A stretch of DNA of 57,337 bases from Candidatus Poribacteria bacterium. Its GTDB lineage: Bacteria > Poribacteria > WGA-4E > WGA-3G. The notes beneath the pieces were generated by a model. It worked only from the letters and a program-made list of their open reading frames with translations. It made no database searches and was not told the origin of the DNA. Shown one piece after another: positions 1 through 7,525 of this stretch. Made by a program: the position numbers and the translations under genes. Position 1 is the stretch's first letter, and every line of letters starts with the position of its first letter. The stretch covers positions 1 to 57,337 of the forward strand of contig JAPPES010000017.1 in the NCBI GenBank assembly GCA_028824125.1, read 5' to 3'.

Positions 1-53
1 ATTGGAACATCTTGAAAATGCCACAAGAATTCACTAAATTGACGCCTATGGTG
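1..53. repeat. Left copy of a 53-bp end inverted repeat
   Basis: Bases 1-53 are the reverse complement of 57271-57323 with one mismatch (position 42). The sequence ends in the motif TAAATTGACGCCTATGGTG, and partial relatives occur near 29215, 31350, 31625 and 57240. It is therefore part of a dispersed repeat rather than a true terminus. The window probably starts and stops inside two oppositely oriented repeat copies. Confidence 0.85.
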
Positions 54-232
54 TGCTTAAATATAGCCCTTACCCCAGAAAGTAGCGCGAATTGAGAGTT
101 TTAACTAAATTATGATACGACAATTGGCGGACTCTTTAAATTGTGATGCATCGAAACCCTTATGATTTCTTAAAGTTACTATAAATAACCCGCCGTAAAA
201 ACTCTTGACATTTTCCATGAATGCGGATATGA

Positions 233-1126
233 TACGTATATATACCCTATTATGACGAAATCTTCAAACACGTTACCGGGGAGTTCCCGTATGGCTTAGC
301 AGTGTTGGCACTCAAGACATCGGAAGTGGAAGTCGGAGATCGCTTGAACACAGAGCAAGCCACGGTTCGAATGCATCATAGTGATATGACGTTTCATGTC
401 TGACTCCCTGATGAGGAGGCAATCTTACATATAGAGGCACAAACCGACGACAGCACCCATAAACCGATGCCTCTACGGATGCTGGCATATTCAAGTTTTC
501 TCGCTCTTGAGCATGAGAAGAATGTCTATTCAACGGTGTTGTATTTCCGCCCGCCTGCTGGTCAAAGGGACCCCGGTTTCTATAGATATGGAAACACGCA
601 ACGGGGCGGCGGGTGGTTTCAGTATAACGTCATCCGTATCTATGAGTTAGAAGGTGAATCGTTTTTGGACCCCGAATCCGTTGGGTTACTGCCTTTCACA
701 GCTTTGATGAAACCTCCCGCAGACATGGCACCTCAAGCTTGGGTTGAAAAGTGCATAGAAACTGCGCAGACAGTTGATGTTGGCAGAGAGATGCGGGCTA
801 CCCTTTTATTTGCGCTCTCGCTTTTCGGGAGTTTAGCACATCCACCTGAGTTTTTTCAGGATCCTATATTGGAGGCAATTATGCAAGAATCTCCTTTTTA
901 TGAACGCGTTATACAACGCGGCATTGAACAAGGGGCGCGCCAAATGAGCATAGAAAATACATTGGCAGTCCTCAAAGCACGCTTCTCTAATACTGATGTC
1001 AACGCACTGAGACAGAAACTTGAAGCGATCACTGACATCAACCTGCTCAAGCAGATTAGCCTTAACGCCTCACTCGCAGCCTCTTTTCAAGACTTCCAAG
1101 AGACCTTAATGGGCAGTCCTCTCTAA
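233..1126 (+). pseudogene. Rpn/PD-(D/E)XK-family gene, broken by an in-frame stop
   Basis: The frame is open from 233 (just after a TGA at 230) to the TGA at 401-403, then open again to the TAA at 1124. Upstream of the stop it encodes YDEIFKHVTGEFPYGLAVLA; downstream it continues with EEAILHIEAQTDD, which has the IExQ active-site pattern of Rpn/PD-(D/E)XK family putative transposase-nucleases (known for the family). The whole stretch reads as one protein with a single nonsense codon between FHV and LPDEE. No in-frame ATG exists upstream, so the start is also lost or non-standard. The first ATG after the stop (467) would give a 219-residue protein lacking the first nuclease residues. A short remnant of the same family lies at 39485-39579. 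Family placement is by motif recognition. Confidence 0.75.
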
Positions 1127-1323
1127 AATTGTGGGTATAAGCGTTTTAATCAGATGCGTGCATCATTATTTAGTTAAAACCCTCAAAAATGGACACTCTT
1201 ATTCGATTAGAGCGAGGTAAAAACTATTCCTCGCCCTGCCAAATATACAACATCAGGCCATCTCATAAATTATGACAAGTGCTGTTGAAAATTAACGCAA
1301 CTGTATGCTGAATTGAGTTCCAA

Positions 1324-2847
1324 TCAAAATTCAACTAAAAGCTGCGGAATAATTGCCGCACTTCGCGTCGGTTTTTCAACGTTATTCACTTGATAAACAA
1401 GCCGCGCGAAAGCACCTTCGGCAAAATGCCATGTCAACGCACCGCCCAGCGTCGACCAAACCTGTTCATCAGGTTCTCGGCTGAACGTGAACGTGCTAAA
1501 TTTCTCTGTATTCGGATTCCATATATCGGACTTCAACCGAATATCTAAAGTATCTGTCAAAGGTAACTCCGCGTGCAGATAATAACCTTCCACCGTTGCA
1601 TTACGATCTTCCGTTGGAATCGGAATATGCAGATATTTCAAGAGCTGTGTATCTTTGCCACGAACCCATTCCGCAGCAAGATCAAACCGCCACACCTTGA
1701 AACTTGTCGCAAGACCAACACGCCGTTTGTAGACCAACGTTGACGGGTTGACATCACCGTTAATCGGATTAAACGGATAACTATTGCCATCAAAATAGGA
1801 TGCACCAAGCCAAATCCGTTTGCCGAAAACAGGTAGCGTGCCGTTCACATGAGCAAACAGCGGCGGACTGTTGTTGCGGATCGGTTTCAGAATACCGCCC
1901 CCACTACCGTGCGGACCGATTCGGATGCCTGTTGCCACTGTGCCTTCTGTAACGGTGCGGAGCGAGTCCGGTCCATCCGCAAGTGATAGGACGTACGAGA
2001 CGGGTCCCACGAAACCGTTCAGTTGAAACCCACGGTCAGAAATAAAACCGATATTCTTCCGAACCAGATTGTACAGCGGATTCGCCGCAGCATCAGACTT
2101 TGTATCAATACCGAAACCGTGCCGAAATCGACCAATTTTCAGAGATGCCCCCTTCGGTAAAACAGGCAGTCCTGTCAAAATAGCGTAAACAAACCCATGG
2201 TCGTCCGCTACCTGTGTTCCTAAAGGAGAAGTAGTCAACAGCTGCTCCCCTAATATACTAACATGATCGCCAACACTGGTTGTCACAACAAATTCGGCAA
2301 CATGAATCAGTGTAGTGCCACTGTCCCAATTGTTCCTATCAGGTATTAAATCTTGTCCGCGGGTAATGCGGCGTATATCCAACGCGCCACCAAATACAAG
2401 GTCTCCAAACGCGCCGCCAAGAAAATCTGAACCACCTGCATCCTCCGTTGTCTCTACGTCATCAAAACTAAAAACATCATCCAAGTCTAATGCGTCATCT
2501 GATTCAGAGAGATTGTCAGGTGATTCAACATTTTCGGGTGTACTGGCAGCATCTCCTGGGTAAGAACGAGCAATAATCTCAGCGATATTGCTAAATCCGT
2601 CCTTGTCTGAATCCGTCTTTTCAATCCGTGTGAATGTTGACAGATTCATACCGTTATGTAGGAATGCCCTGCCGTAGGGATTAGGCGAATCCCCACCCTT
2701 CTTTGAGGTGTGACATACGTTGCATCCACCTGCCCATTTATATTTAGCCTTGAACATTTTATGAAACGCTGGTAAAGCATAAACCGACTGATCTGCAATC
2801 ATAGCACAAAAGAGTGCCATCACGCAGAGAAAAAAGATTTTTCGCAT
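1324..2847 (-). CDS. Outer-membrane porin-like protein with one N-terminal c-type heme site
   Basis: The 507-residue protein starts at the ATG at 2847, preceded by an AAGGAA Shine-Dalgarno; a longer frame to 2982 lacks a ribosome site and would bury the signal peptide. Residues 1-24 are a signal peptide. Residues 42-46 (CNVCH) are a CxxCH heme-c attachment motif. At about 73-84 an acidic DSDKDGFSN stretch resembles a calcium-binding EF-hand or thrombospondin type 3 loop. After an acidic linker (about 105-130), the remainder has the alternating aromatic and polar pattern of a beta-barrel porin and ends in F. One heme domain joined to a barrel suggests electron or metal traffic at the outer membrane; that role is inferred. 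It is last in a minus-strand group with the FMN-like and His-rich secreted proteins, separated from the former by a MITE. Confidence 0.7.
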   Translation of the reverse strand: MRKIFFLCVMALFCAMIADQSVYALPAFHKMFKAKYKWAGGCNVCHTSKKGGDSPNPYGRAFLHNGMNLSTFTRIEKTDSDKDGFSNIAEIIARSYPGDAASTPENVESPDNLSESDDALDLDDVFSFDDVETTEDAGGSDFLGGAFGDLVFGGALDIRRITRGQDLIPDRNNWDSGTTLIHVAEFVVTTSVGDHVSILGEQLLTTSPLGTQVADDHGFVYAILTGLPVLPKGASLKIGRFRHGFGIDTKSDAAANPLYNLVRKNIGFISDRGFQLNGFVGPVSYVLSLADGPDSLRTVTEGTVATGIRIGPHGSGGGILKPIRNNSPPLFAHVNGTLPVFGKRIWLGASYFDGNSYPFNPINGDVNPSTLVYKRRVGLATSFKVWRFDLAAEWVRGKDTQLLKYLHIPIPTEDRNATVEGYYLHAELPLTDTLDIRLKSDIWNPNTEKFSTFTFSREPDEQVWSTLGGALTWHFAEGAFARLVYQVNNVEKPTRSAAIIPQLLVEF

Positions 2848-2888
2848 GATAAGTTCCTTTATATGAAAATGAATGGAAGGCGAACTTA

Positions 2889-3000
2889 TACCATTTCTGA
2901 TATATAATGTCTCTCTTTTGTAGCATAAACTTCCAGTTTGTGCCGCATTCCGTTTCATTTCTAACAACCGGTAATGAGACAAAAATTAATAGAAATGGTA
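2889..3000. repeat. MITE-like element, family A copy 1 (112 bp)
   Basis: Ends are TACCATTTCT (2889-2898) and AGAAATGGTA (2991-3000), a perfect 10-bp terminal inverted repeat. The element is flanked by the direct duplication TTA (2886-2888 and 3001-3003). Its right end, ACCGGTAATGAGAC onwards, matches the right end of the copy at 15359-15584. It lies between two genes of the minus-strand redox cluster and may supply or disrupt regulatory sequence there. Confidence 0.8.
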
Positions 3001-3029
3001 TTAGAATCCGCCCTCCGACCCTTCAACCT

Positions 3030-3995
3030 TTAATATTCTTCAAGGTCAATTGGTTTTTCGCTGAATCGGATATGCGCCTGTTTTATTAACACATCAATTG
3101 CATCCCACTGCTTGCGCGTTTCATCAGAAATTCCGTTCTTATCAAGTGCTTTAGCGAATTCTATGAGCGTTTTGCCAAACTTCTCCTGTAGCTCAGCATA
3201 CTCTTCTTTCTGATCAGCGTTTTTCGTCGGCTCAAAATCGGAGATCACTTTGGCGTAAGTGGCAAGTTTTTTCGCTGCGGCTACCGCTTCTGTTTTTCCC
3301 TCACCTTTGTCAAAGTAGTCAACGATTTCCCAATAGGCATCCACCATTAAAATCATGAGTTCCTTTAAGTCCTCAACTTCAGGCAATTCTTCCGGTTGCG
3401 GTGTTTTTTCCGCATCCGTTTTTGGCTTACGTTTCAGAAAGAGAGCGTAACTCATGACAAGCGTCTTTTTCGGGATCAAAGCGACCGCTTTTGAAGCCGC
3501 TTCTTGTCCCTTAACAGCCTCAATATCCTTACCGACTGCGAAAGCATCATCTATGCCCTTACCGATGAACTGCTTGAGAAACTTCTCTGATGCAATCGCA
3601 TCCGATTCTTTGTGTTCATAGACTACTACTTTCACGACCTTGCCCTTCATGTCGAGTCCAACGGCACCGTCAATAACACCGCGCGGTCCCTGCACATCAA
3701 CGAACAAGACTAAGCCAATCGGTTTTTTATTTTCTCCAATCGGAATATAAAAAATCGGTTTTTGGTCTTCTTTCCGAAGTTTAGTACCCAGTTCTTTTTC
3801 AATAGAAGCGATTTTTTCTTTTGTCAATGGGGCACTTCGCTGAACAAATTTCTTCGCTTTTGGGAAAATAGCTGCAAGTTTCTTTCCTGGCCACTCCGTT
3901 TCATGTGCGTCACTCAGTAGTGGCGTAATTACCATCAAGGAAACTATTACAAGCAGAATGCCCACACGAGACTGACGAAAAATTTGGTAAATCAT
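3030..3995 (-). CDS. Secreted FMN-binding-domain-like protein
   Basis: The protein has 321 residues; the start at 3995 has AAGGAG just upstream. Residues 1-30 form a signal peptide or N-terminal anchor (GILLVIVSLMVITPLL). Residues about 90-190 resemble the FMN-binding domain of NqrC/RnfG-type and NosR-like proteins: GAVGLDMKGKVVKVVVYEHK is followed by a helical FLKQFIGKG segment. The expected flavinylation-type S(T)GAT motif is not obvious, the equivalent being GKDIEAVKGQEAASKAV, so flavin binding is uncertain. The last 120 residues are a helical bundle reminiscent in layout of cytochrome c-prime but without CxxCH. Its neighbours are the heme/porin protein and the YtkA-like protein. A role in extracytoplasmic electron transfer is inferred. 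Confidence 0.6.
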   Translation of the reverse strand: MIYQIFRQSRVGILLVIVSLMVITPLLSDAHETEWPGKKLAAIFPKAKKFVQRSAPLTKEKIASIEKELGTKLRKEDQKPIFYIPIGENKKPIGLVLFVDVQGPRGVIDGAVGLDMKGKVVKVVVYEHKESDAIASEKFLKQFIGKGIDDAFAVGKDIEAVKGQEAASKAVALIPKKTLVMSYALFLKRKPKTDAEKTPQPEELPEVEDLKELMILMVDAYWEIVDYFDKGEGKTEAVAAAKKLATYAKVISDFEPTKNADQKEEYAELQEKFGKTLIEFAKALDKNGISDETRKQWDAIDVLIKQAHIRFSEKPIDLEEY

Positions 3996-4029
3996 CTTTT
4001 TCTCCTTATTATAGTGAAATCCAAAATAT

Positions 4030-4130
4030 GTTCACACTCCCTGGTAGGTGCGGTTTCTAACCAATGCAGAATACCACACGCGTATTCTGCCGTATTTACA
4101 CAGGTTCGGTTAGGAAACCGAACCTACCGT
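4030..4130. repeat. Dispersed hairpin repeat with small palindrome inside
   Basis: The stretch contains the recurring hairpin GGTTCGGTTAGGAAACCGAA (about 4093-4112) and, to its left, a related GGTGCGGTTTCTAACC arm separated by a small palindrome, GCAGAATACCACACGCG through ATTCTGC. The same arms recur at 56960-57010 and 57250-57275. No coding sequence is seen. Confidence 0.6.
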
Positions 4131-4167
4131 CGTGTCCAAGTAATTATGGATTTTACTATATATAATT

Positions 4168-4204
4168 GTCTGCTGTCACAACATAATGAATCGTGACAGC
4201 AGAC
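4168..4204 (-). terminator. Strong stem-loop downstream of the YtkA-like gene
   Basis: A perfect 12-bp stem (4168-4179 with 4193-4204, GTCTGCTGTCAC paired with GTGACAGCAGAC) with a 13-nt loop begins 9 bases past the stop of the gene ending at 4213. Reading on the minus strand it is followed by AATTATATA rather than a clean U run, so it may be an imperfect terminator or an mRNA 3'-end stabiliser. Confidence 0.6.
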
Positions 4205-4212
4205 ACGTTATT

Positions 4213-5223
4213 TTAGTCTACAACTTTGACCATGAAAGTGGGAAACAGAATTTGATCACCGTGCTTAAGCTGACCGAAAATCTGGTAAACTCCAGCTTTC
4301 GGAAATGTCGTCATAAGCATTACAGCCGGACCGAATTTCTCTGGCGTTTTGCCTTGATGTTGATGTCCAGTTGTAGTTGGCTTTTTCATTTTATGTCCGG
4401 CATGCGGGTCTTTCTTTTTTATTTTACCCATATCTCCATTCATCGGAACTGTACCATGCGTGTGTAGTATACCATCTAAACGGGCACTGACAATAGCAAA
4501 ATGCATCGGTGCATCCAAAAATGGAACGAGATCGGTAATCGGTTTCTCATCACGCGAAAAATGATAGGTGATATGAACCATTTCACCTGCCGTAATCTTT
4601 TCTGGCGCATTCATTTTCACATGATATGTAGATGTCCCTTTTGTCTCTGCTATGGAAACGGCTTTTGTATACCGATCCCCGCCTTCATCAGTATAACCGA
4701 AAACAACTTTTTCCCTGCCAAAATCTTGAGAAACATCAGGCATCTTCTTGTCACCTTCAACATCTACGTGTAGATATTTTGCGAATTCAGCATCCGCTGT
4801 CATCACATCAAGTGCAAGGATATATCTTCCCGCCACAGGAAAAGTAAAGTACACTGTATAAGCACCTTCAAGTTCCGCCATCAGATCGCGAGACTCAAAA
4901 TCTTCAGGATGAATATGGCCTACAATCTGTAAATTCTCACTCACTATTAACACATGGAGAATCCGATCATGATGCACCATCAGATCTGTAAAAGGTTCAC
5001 CCTTCGCATCGGTAAGATGAAACATTAAAGTCGTAGGTTCTCCAGCCTGAATCTTTTGCGGTTCGGTATGAAGCATAACATTTAAGGCATCGGTTTTATG
5101 TGCCTTATGTGTGTCATGCTTTTCATGTTGTTCGGCAAAGCCGAGGTTTAGAAAAAATGAAATGGTTACAACGATTGCTATAGTAAAACGAAAATTGAAA
5201 AACGTGGAAATTCGGGATTGCAT
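4213..5223 (-). CDS. Secreted His-rich YtkA-like protein
   Basis: The 336-residue protein starts at 5223 with GGAGG eight bases upstream. Residues 1-30 are a signal peptide ending FAEQ. The mature protein opens with a His cluster (EKHDTHKAHK). It contains two beta-sandwich-like halves, each with the pattern D-hHh-hhS-L-hhHhH: LMVHHDRILHVLIVSENLQ with HIHPED in the first half, and APMHFAIVSARLDGILHTHG in the second. Between the later strands is a HAGHKM/GHQHQG loop. This HIHP/HTHG layout is seen in YtkA-like and DUF-type secreted proteins associated with copper or other soft metals (family knowledge). Metal binding is inferred from the His clustering; substrate is not known. Confidence 0.65.
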   Translation of the reverse strand: MQSRISTFFNFRFTIAIVVTISFFLNLGFAEQHEKHDTHKAHKTDALNVMLHTEPQKIQAGEPTTLMFHLTDAKGEPFTDLMVHHDRILHVLIVSENLQIVGHIHPEDFESRDLMAELEGAYTVYFTFPVAGRYILALDVMTADAEFAKYLHVDVEGDKKMPDVSQDFGREKVVFGYTDEGGDRYTKAVSIAETKGTSTYHVKMNAPEKITAGEMVHITYHFSRDEKPITDLVPFLDAPMHFAIVSARLDGILHTHGTVPMNGDMGKIKKKDPHAGHKMKKPTTTGHQHQGKTPEKFGPAVMLMTTFPKAGVYQIFGQLKHGDQILFPTFMVKVVD

Positions 5224-5344
5224 TTTAATTCCTCCATAATATTAACCCGTAAAAAGTTTAGAATAAATTCAAATCAATCAATTTCCCGCTGCCTCACACA
5301 AGGCAGGGAAAGGAAATCACTAAATTATAAGTAGTAGAAATTAA

Positions 5345-5785
5345 TTAAGAACGGGTGGACGGAGGACCACGGCGGGATATATCGCTATTTAAGCAAGAAA
5401 TAAATAACTTAGGTGGGGACGGGAGATAAAGTAATATCTCCTGATTGACAGGGAAAGTCGTAGAGAACGGAACAGTAGAAACGATTGGGTGCGTCAATGA
5501 TTCACGGATAGCGTCTCCATTATATGAATCTACAGGCAAAATCAGTTCTAAATTATTTAAACAGCAAGCAGTTTCACCTTCTGAAGGTGTTTCAGATGGA
5601 CTTGTAGTGTCTGTTTTCGTCTTTTGACAACAAGGCGAATCCGTTTCAGTATGCGCCATCTGCATTGTTTCGGGGACGCTTCTGCACAAGATTTGTCCAA
5701 AAGCCGCACAGAACAGTGGACATACAGAATGAACACAGATCAACACCGCAAATAAGAGGGGAAACTGCCAATGTTTTCGCAACAT
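5345..5785 (-). CDS. Small Cys-rich secreted protein, unknown function
   Basis: The 146-residue protein starts at the ATG at 5785 (MLRKHW), about ten bases after a GGAG; a longer frame to 5866 adds an unlikely tail before the signal peptide. The N-terminus is a hydrophobic export signal (FPLLFAVLICVHSVCPLFC). Cysteines occur in the signal, then as CC pairs in PCCQKTK and ACCLNN, and once more near the C-terminus. It is first in the minus-strand group that includes the His-rich and heme proteins, so thiol-based metal or redox handling is plausible. I do not recognise a family. Confidence 0.55.
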   Translation of the reverse strand: MLRKHWQFPLLFAVLICVHSVCPLFCAAFGQILCRSVPETMQMAHTETDSPCCQKTKTDTTSPSETPSEGETACCLNNLELILPVDSYNGDAIRESLTHPIVSTVPFSTTFPVNQEILLYLPSPPKLFISCLNSDISRRGPPSTRS

Positions 5786-5924
5786 CGCTCTATTACTCCG
5801 TTGTTTCGTCAGAAGATAGATAACAAAATTCACATTTATATATACTTCATAGATATTATACACCAAAACCTAAAAAAGTTGCAAGAAAATTATTACACAC
5901 CGAAATTTTCCATCCTCACGAAAC

Positions 5925-6110
5925 ACACATACCCCGCTGCTGGCGAGGTTTCTAACCTCGCAAAAGGACCGATTTGCTATCAGAATCGCGGAAAACGCGG
6001 ATGACGCGGAGGGTGGTGTTTGATACAGTAGCAGGCACACGCCGTGTGCCGTCCGCCCGTGCGTGTTTTCCGCGATTCAGACAACACGCACGGGCAGGGA
6101 AACCCACTCG
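5925..6110. repeat. Dispersed repeats, including left copy of the operon-flanking repeat
   Basis: The stretch holds the GGCGAGGTTTCTAACCTCGC hairpin (5942-5961), then an ATCGCGGAAAACGCGG repeat from 5985. Bases 6025-6067 are identical to 10372-10414 (43 bp, same orientation), and similarity extends left to about 5985 and 10323. The two copies enclose the 6243-10315 operon. A CCGCGATTCAGACAACAC tail (6070-6087) recurs at about 10556. Confidence 0.8.
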
Positions 6111-6242
6111 GACACAGAATTTTCTCATATTATGCACCCTTTCGGACATAATCTTGTGTCTTAACATGATGAGAGGCATCAAATGTTCCAGTTTGCAAAA
6201 AATGCCCAATTTCAGTTGATTTCAATTTTTTTCAAATTTAAT

Positions 6243-6271
6243 TTGACTTTTTGTACAGTTTATTGTATAAT
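6243..6271 (+). promoter_or_regulatory. Sigma70-type promoter of the four-gene operon
   Basis: TTGACT at 6243-6248 and TATAAT at 6266-6271 are separated by exactly 17 bases, giving a predicted transcription start at about 6278. The next gene starts at 6427, so the leader is about 150 nt. Confidence 0.8.
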
Positions 6272-6277
6272 ATTTAT

Positions 6278-6426
6278 ATCAACCAAATTTACAGTGTACC
6301 AATTTAGGGTGCCTCGTATCTAAAATTATACTTTAGGTCACTGTAGCTTGGTTGCTGGGGGTGCCCCCAGTTTTTTAAGATGGTAGGCAAACCCACAACC
6401 AAGCCCTGCACGAAGGAGGTGCTTAA
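6278..6426 (+). promoter_or_regulatory. Structured 5' leader, possible cis-regulatory RNA of unknown class
   Basis: The leader folds by eye into four parts. (1) A small hairpin, 6320-6324 with 6332-6336. (2) A 9-bp perfect helix, GCTTGGTTG (6346-6354) with CAACCAAGC (6396-6404). (3) Inside it, a GC-rich hairpin, CTGGGG (6355-6360) with CCCCAG (6365-6370), followed by a T6 run. (4) A hairpin, GCAC (6408-6411) with GTGC (6419-6422), that places the Shine-Dalgarno (GGAGG, 6415-6419) in its loop. GCCTC at 6311-6315 could alternatively pair with GAGGT of the Shine-Dalgarno. I compared it mentally with TPP, cobalamin, c-di-GMP, fluoride, ZTP, SAM and guanidine classes and it matches none that I know. 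Regulation is inferred from structure and position only. Confidence 0.55.
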
Positions 6427-6744
6427 GTGAAAAAATTTACATCAAAAACGGTTGCCACCTTTTTGACAATCGTTTTGCTCGGTGGCGGTATGTTTTTCGG
6501 CGCGCGAAATATCACGCGCGCCACACAAACAGGCACGCCCCCGTGTGAACAACGGATCAAGTCGGACTGTATCAAGGATATGCCGAAACCGATTTGTCCA
6601 CCTCAACAAGAACGTGTCCCTTGCCCGCTGGACGCAATTCAACATTACGTTCCTTGTCCGCTGGACGCAGTTCAACATCCCGTTCCTTGCCCACTGGACG
6701 CAGCGGCGCAAAGTGAACAATATAATAAGGATAAATCGCAATGA
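6427..6744 (+). CDS. Small exported protein with three PCPLDA repeats
   Basis: The 105-residue protein has a GTG start seven bases after GGAGG. Residues about 5-32 are a signal or anchor segment (VATFLTIVLLGGGMFFGA). The mature part has Cys-Pro clusters and three tandem 11-residue units, VPCPLDAxQHx, at about 64-94. The 33-nt repeats are nearly identical at DNA level (6615-6704), implying recent tandem duplication. It is the first gene of the operon and overlaps the next start by four bases (ATGA). No family is recognised; the repeats may bind metal or form disulfides. Confidence 0.6.
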   Translation: MKKFTSKTVATFLTIVLLGGGMFFGARNITRATQTGTPPCEQRIKSDCIKDMPKPICPPQQERVPCPLDAIQHYVPCPLDAVQHPVPCPLDAAAQSEQYNKDKSQ

Positions 6745-7514
6745 GCAGAAAAACGATATGGGGGTTTGCAGCCCTCATTATCCTACTGATTGCTGCTGGG
6801 GGTTTCATCTATTGGCAGTGGTCAACAGTGCAGCAGATGAAAGAACAAGCTGCACAAGATGATAAACTACTTGAAGAAGAGAATAAACCAGAGGTCACAG
6901 CAGAAACACCGATTGACTTCACAAAGCCACCGCCCGGCAAAACGTTTGAAGGAGGCGGACATTGGCATAATGGGGAGTGGCACGATGCTCCACATACAAC
7001 ACCCGCGTCAACTGAAGAGTCTTCAGTTGAACCCCATGTTCATACTTGGGCAGACCTCTCTCTTGAAGAGCGGAAACAGCTGGTTGAGATTTTTTACCGT
7101 GAACGCGGATTAAAACCGCCACCTGAAGGCTACGAATACCGATGGACATCTTCTGATGCTCCAATGTTAGATGACAATGGAGAACCTATTTTACATCCCA
7201 TCGGTGAACCTATTGTGAAAGTAGAGACCGGCATCGGTTTCGCGCCGACTCCCGCTCAGTATCAACGCTATAAAGCATTACAGGTGCAATATAGCCAACA
7301 CATGCAGGCAGGAAACATCACAGAAGCCGAACAAATTGCTGCCGACATTGCACTATTGGAAAAAGAGGCGGAAGGCGAAATCCCTATTATCAGAGTCTTG
7401 CTTAAGTCATCAGGTCTTTCTGATGAACAAGTTAAAGAGAAGATACGTCAAGCAGCAGATAGCGTCCGTAGGAGTGCTTACGAAGCTCACAACTTGGAAT
7501 ACCTACTTGATTAG
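6741..7514 (+). CDS. Membrane-anchored protein with a His/Trp motif and one GYxY module
   Basis: The 257-residue protein starts in a 4-bp ATGA overlap with the previous gene. Residues 6-27 are a single membrane segment (IWGFAALIILLIAAGGFIYW), followed by a short coiled region. At about 64-84 is the motif GKTFEGGGHWHNGEWHDAPH, a His/Trp cluster that could bind a metal. Residues about 130-218 carry a module also present twice in the next protein: GYEYRW, D-x-N-G-x-P, IGEPIVKV, GIGFAPTPAQYQRY, then a helical hairpin with AEQIAADIALLEKEAEGEIP. The function is not known. Likely periplasmic or surface side. Confidence 0.65.
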   Translation: MSRKTIWGFAALIILLIAAGGFIYWQWSTVQQMKEQAAQDDKLLEEENKPEVTAETPIDFTKPPPGKTFEGGGHWHNGEWHDAPHTTPASTEESSVEPHVHTWADLSLEERKQLVEIFYRERGLKPPPEGYEYRWTSSDAPMLDDNGEPILHPIGEPIVKVETGIGFAPTPAQYQRYKALQVQYSQHMQAGNITEAEQIAADIALLEKEAEGEIPIIRVLLKSSGLSDEQVKEKIRQAADSVRRSAYEAHNLEYLLD

Positions 7515-7525
7515 GAGGATAGAAA

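Noticed and set aside
6278..6426. Known riboswitch (c-di-GMP, TPP, cobalamin, fluoride, ZTP)
   Set aside because: The conserved core sequences of these classes are missing, so it was kept only as an unassigned structured leader.
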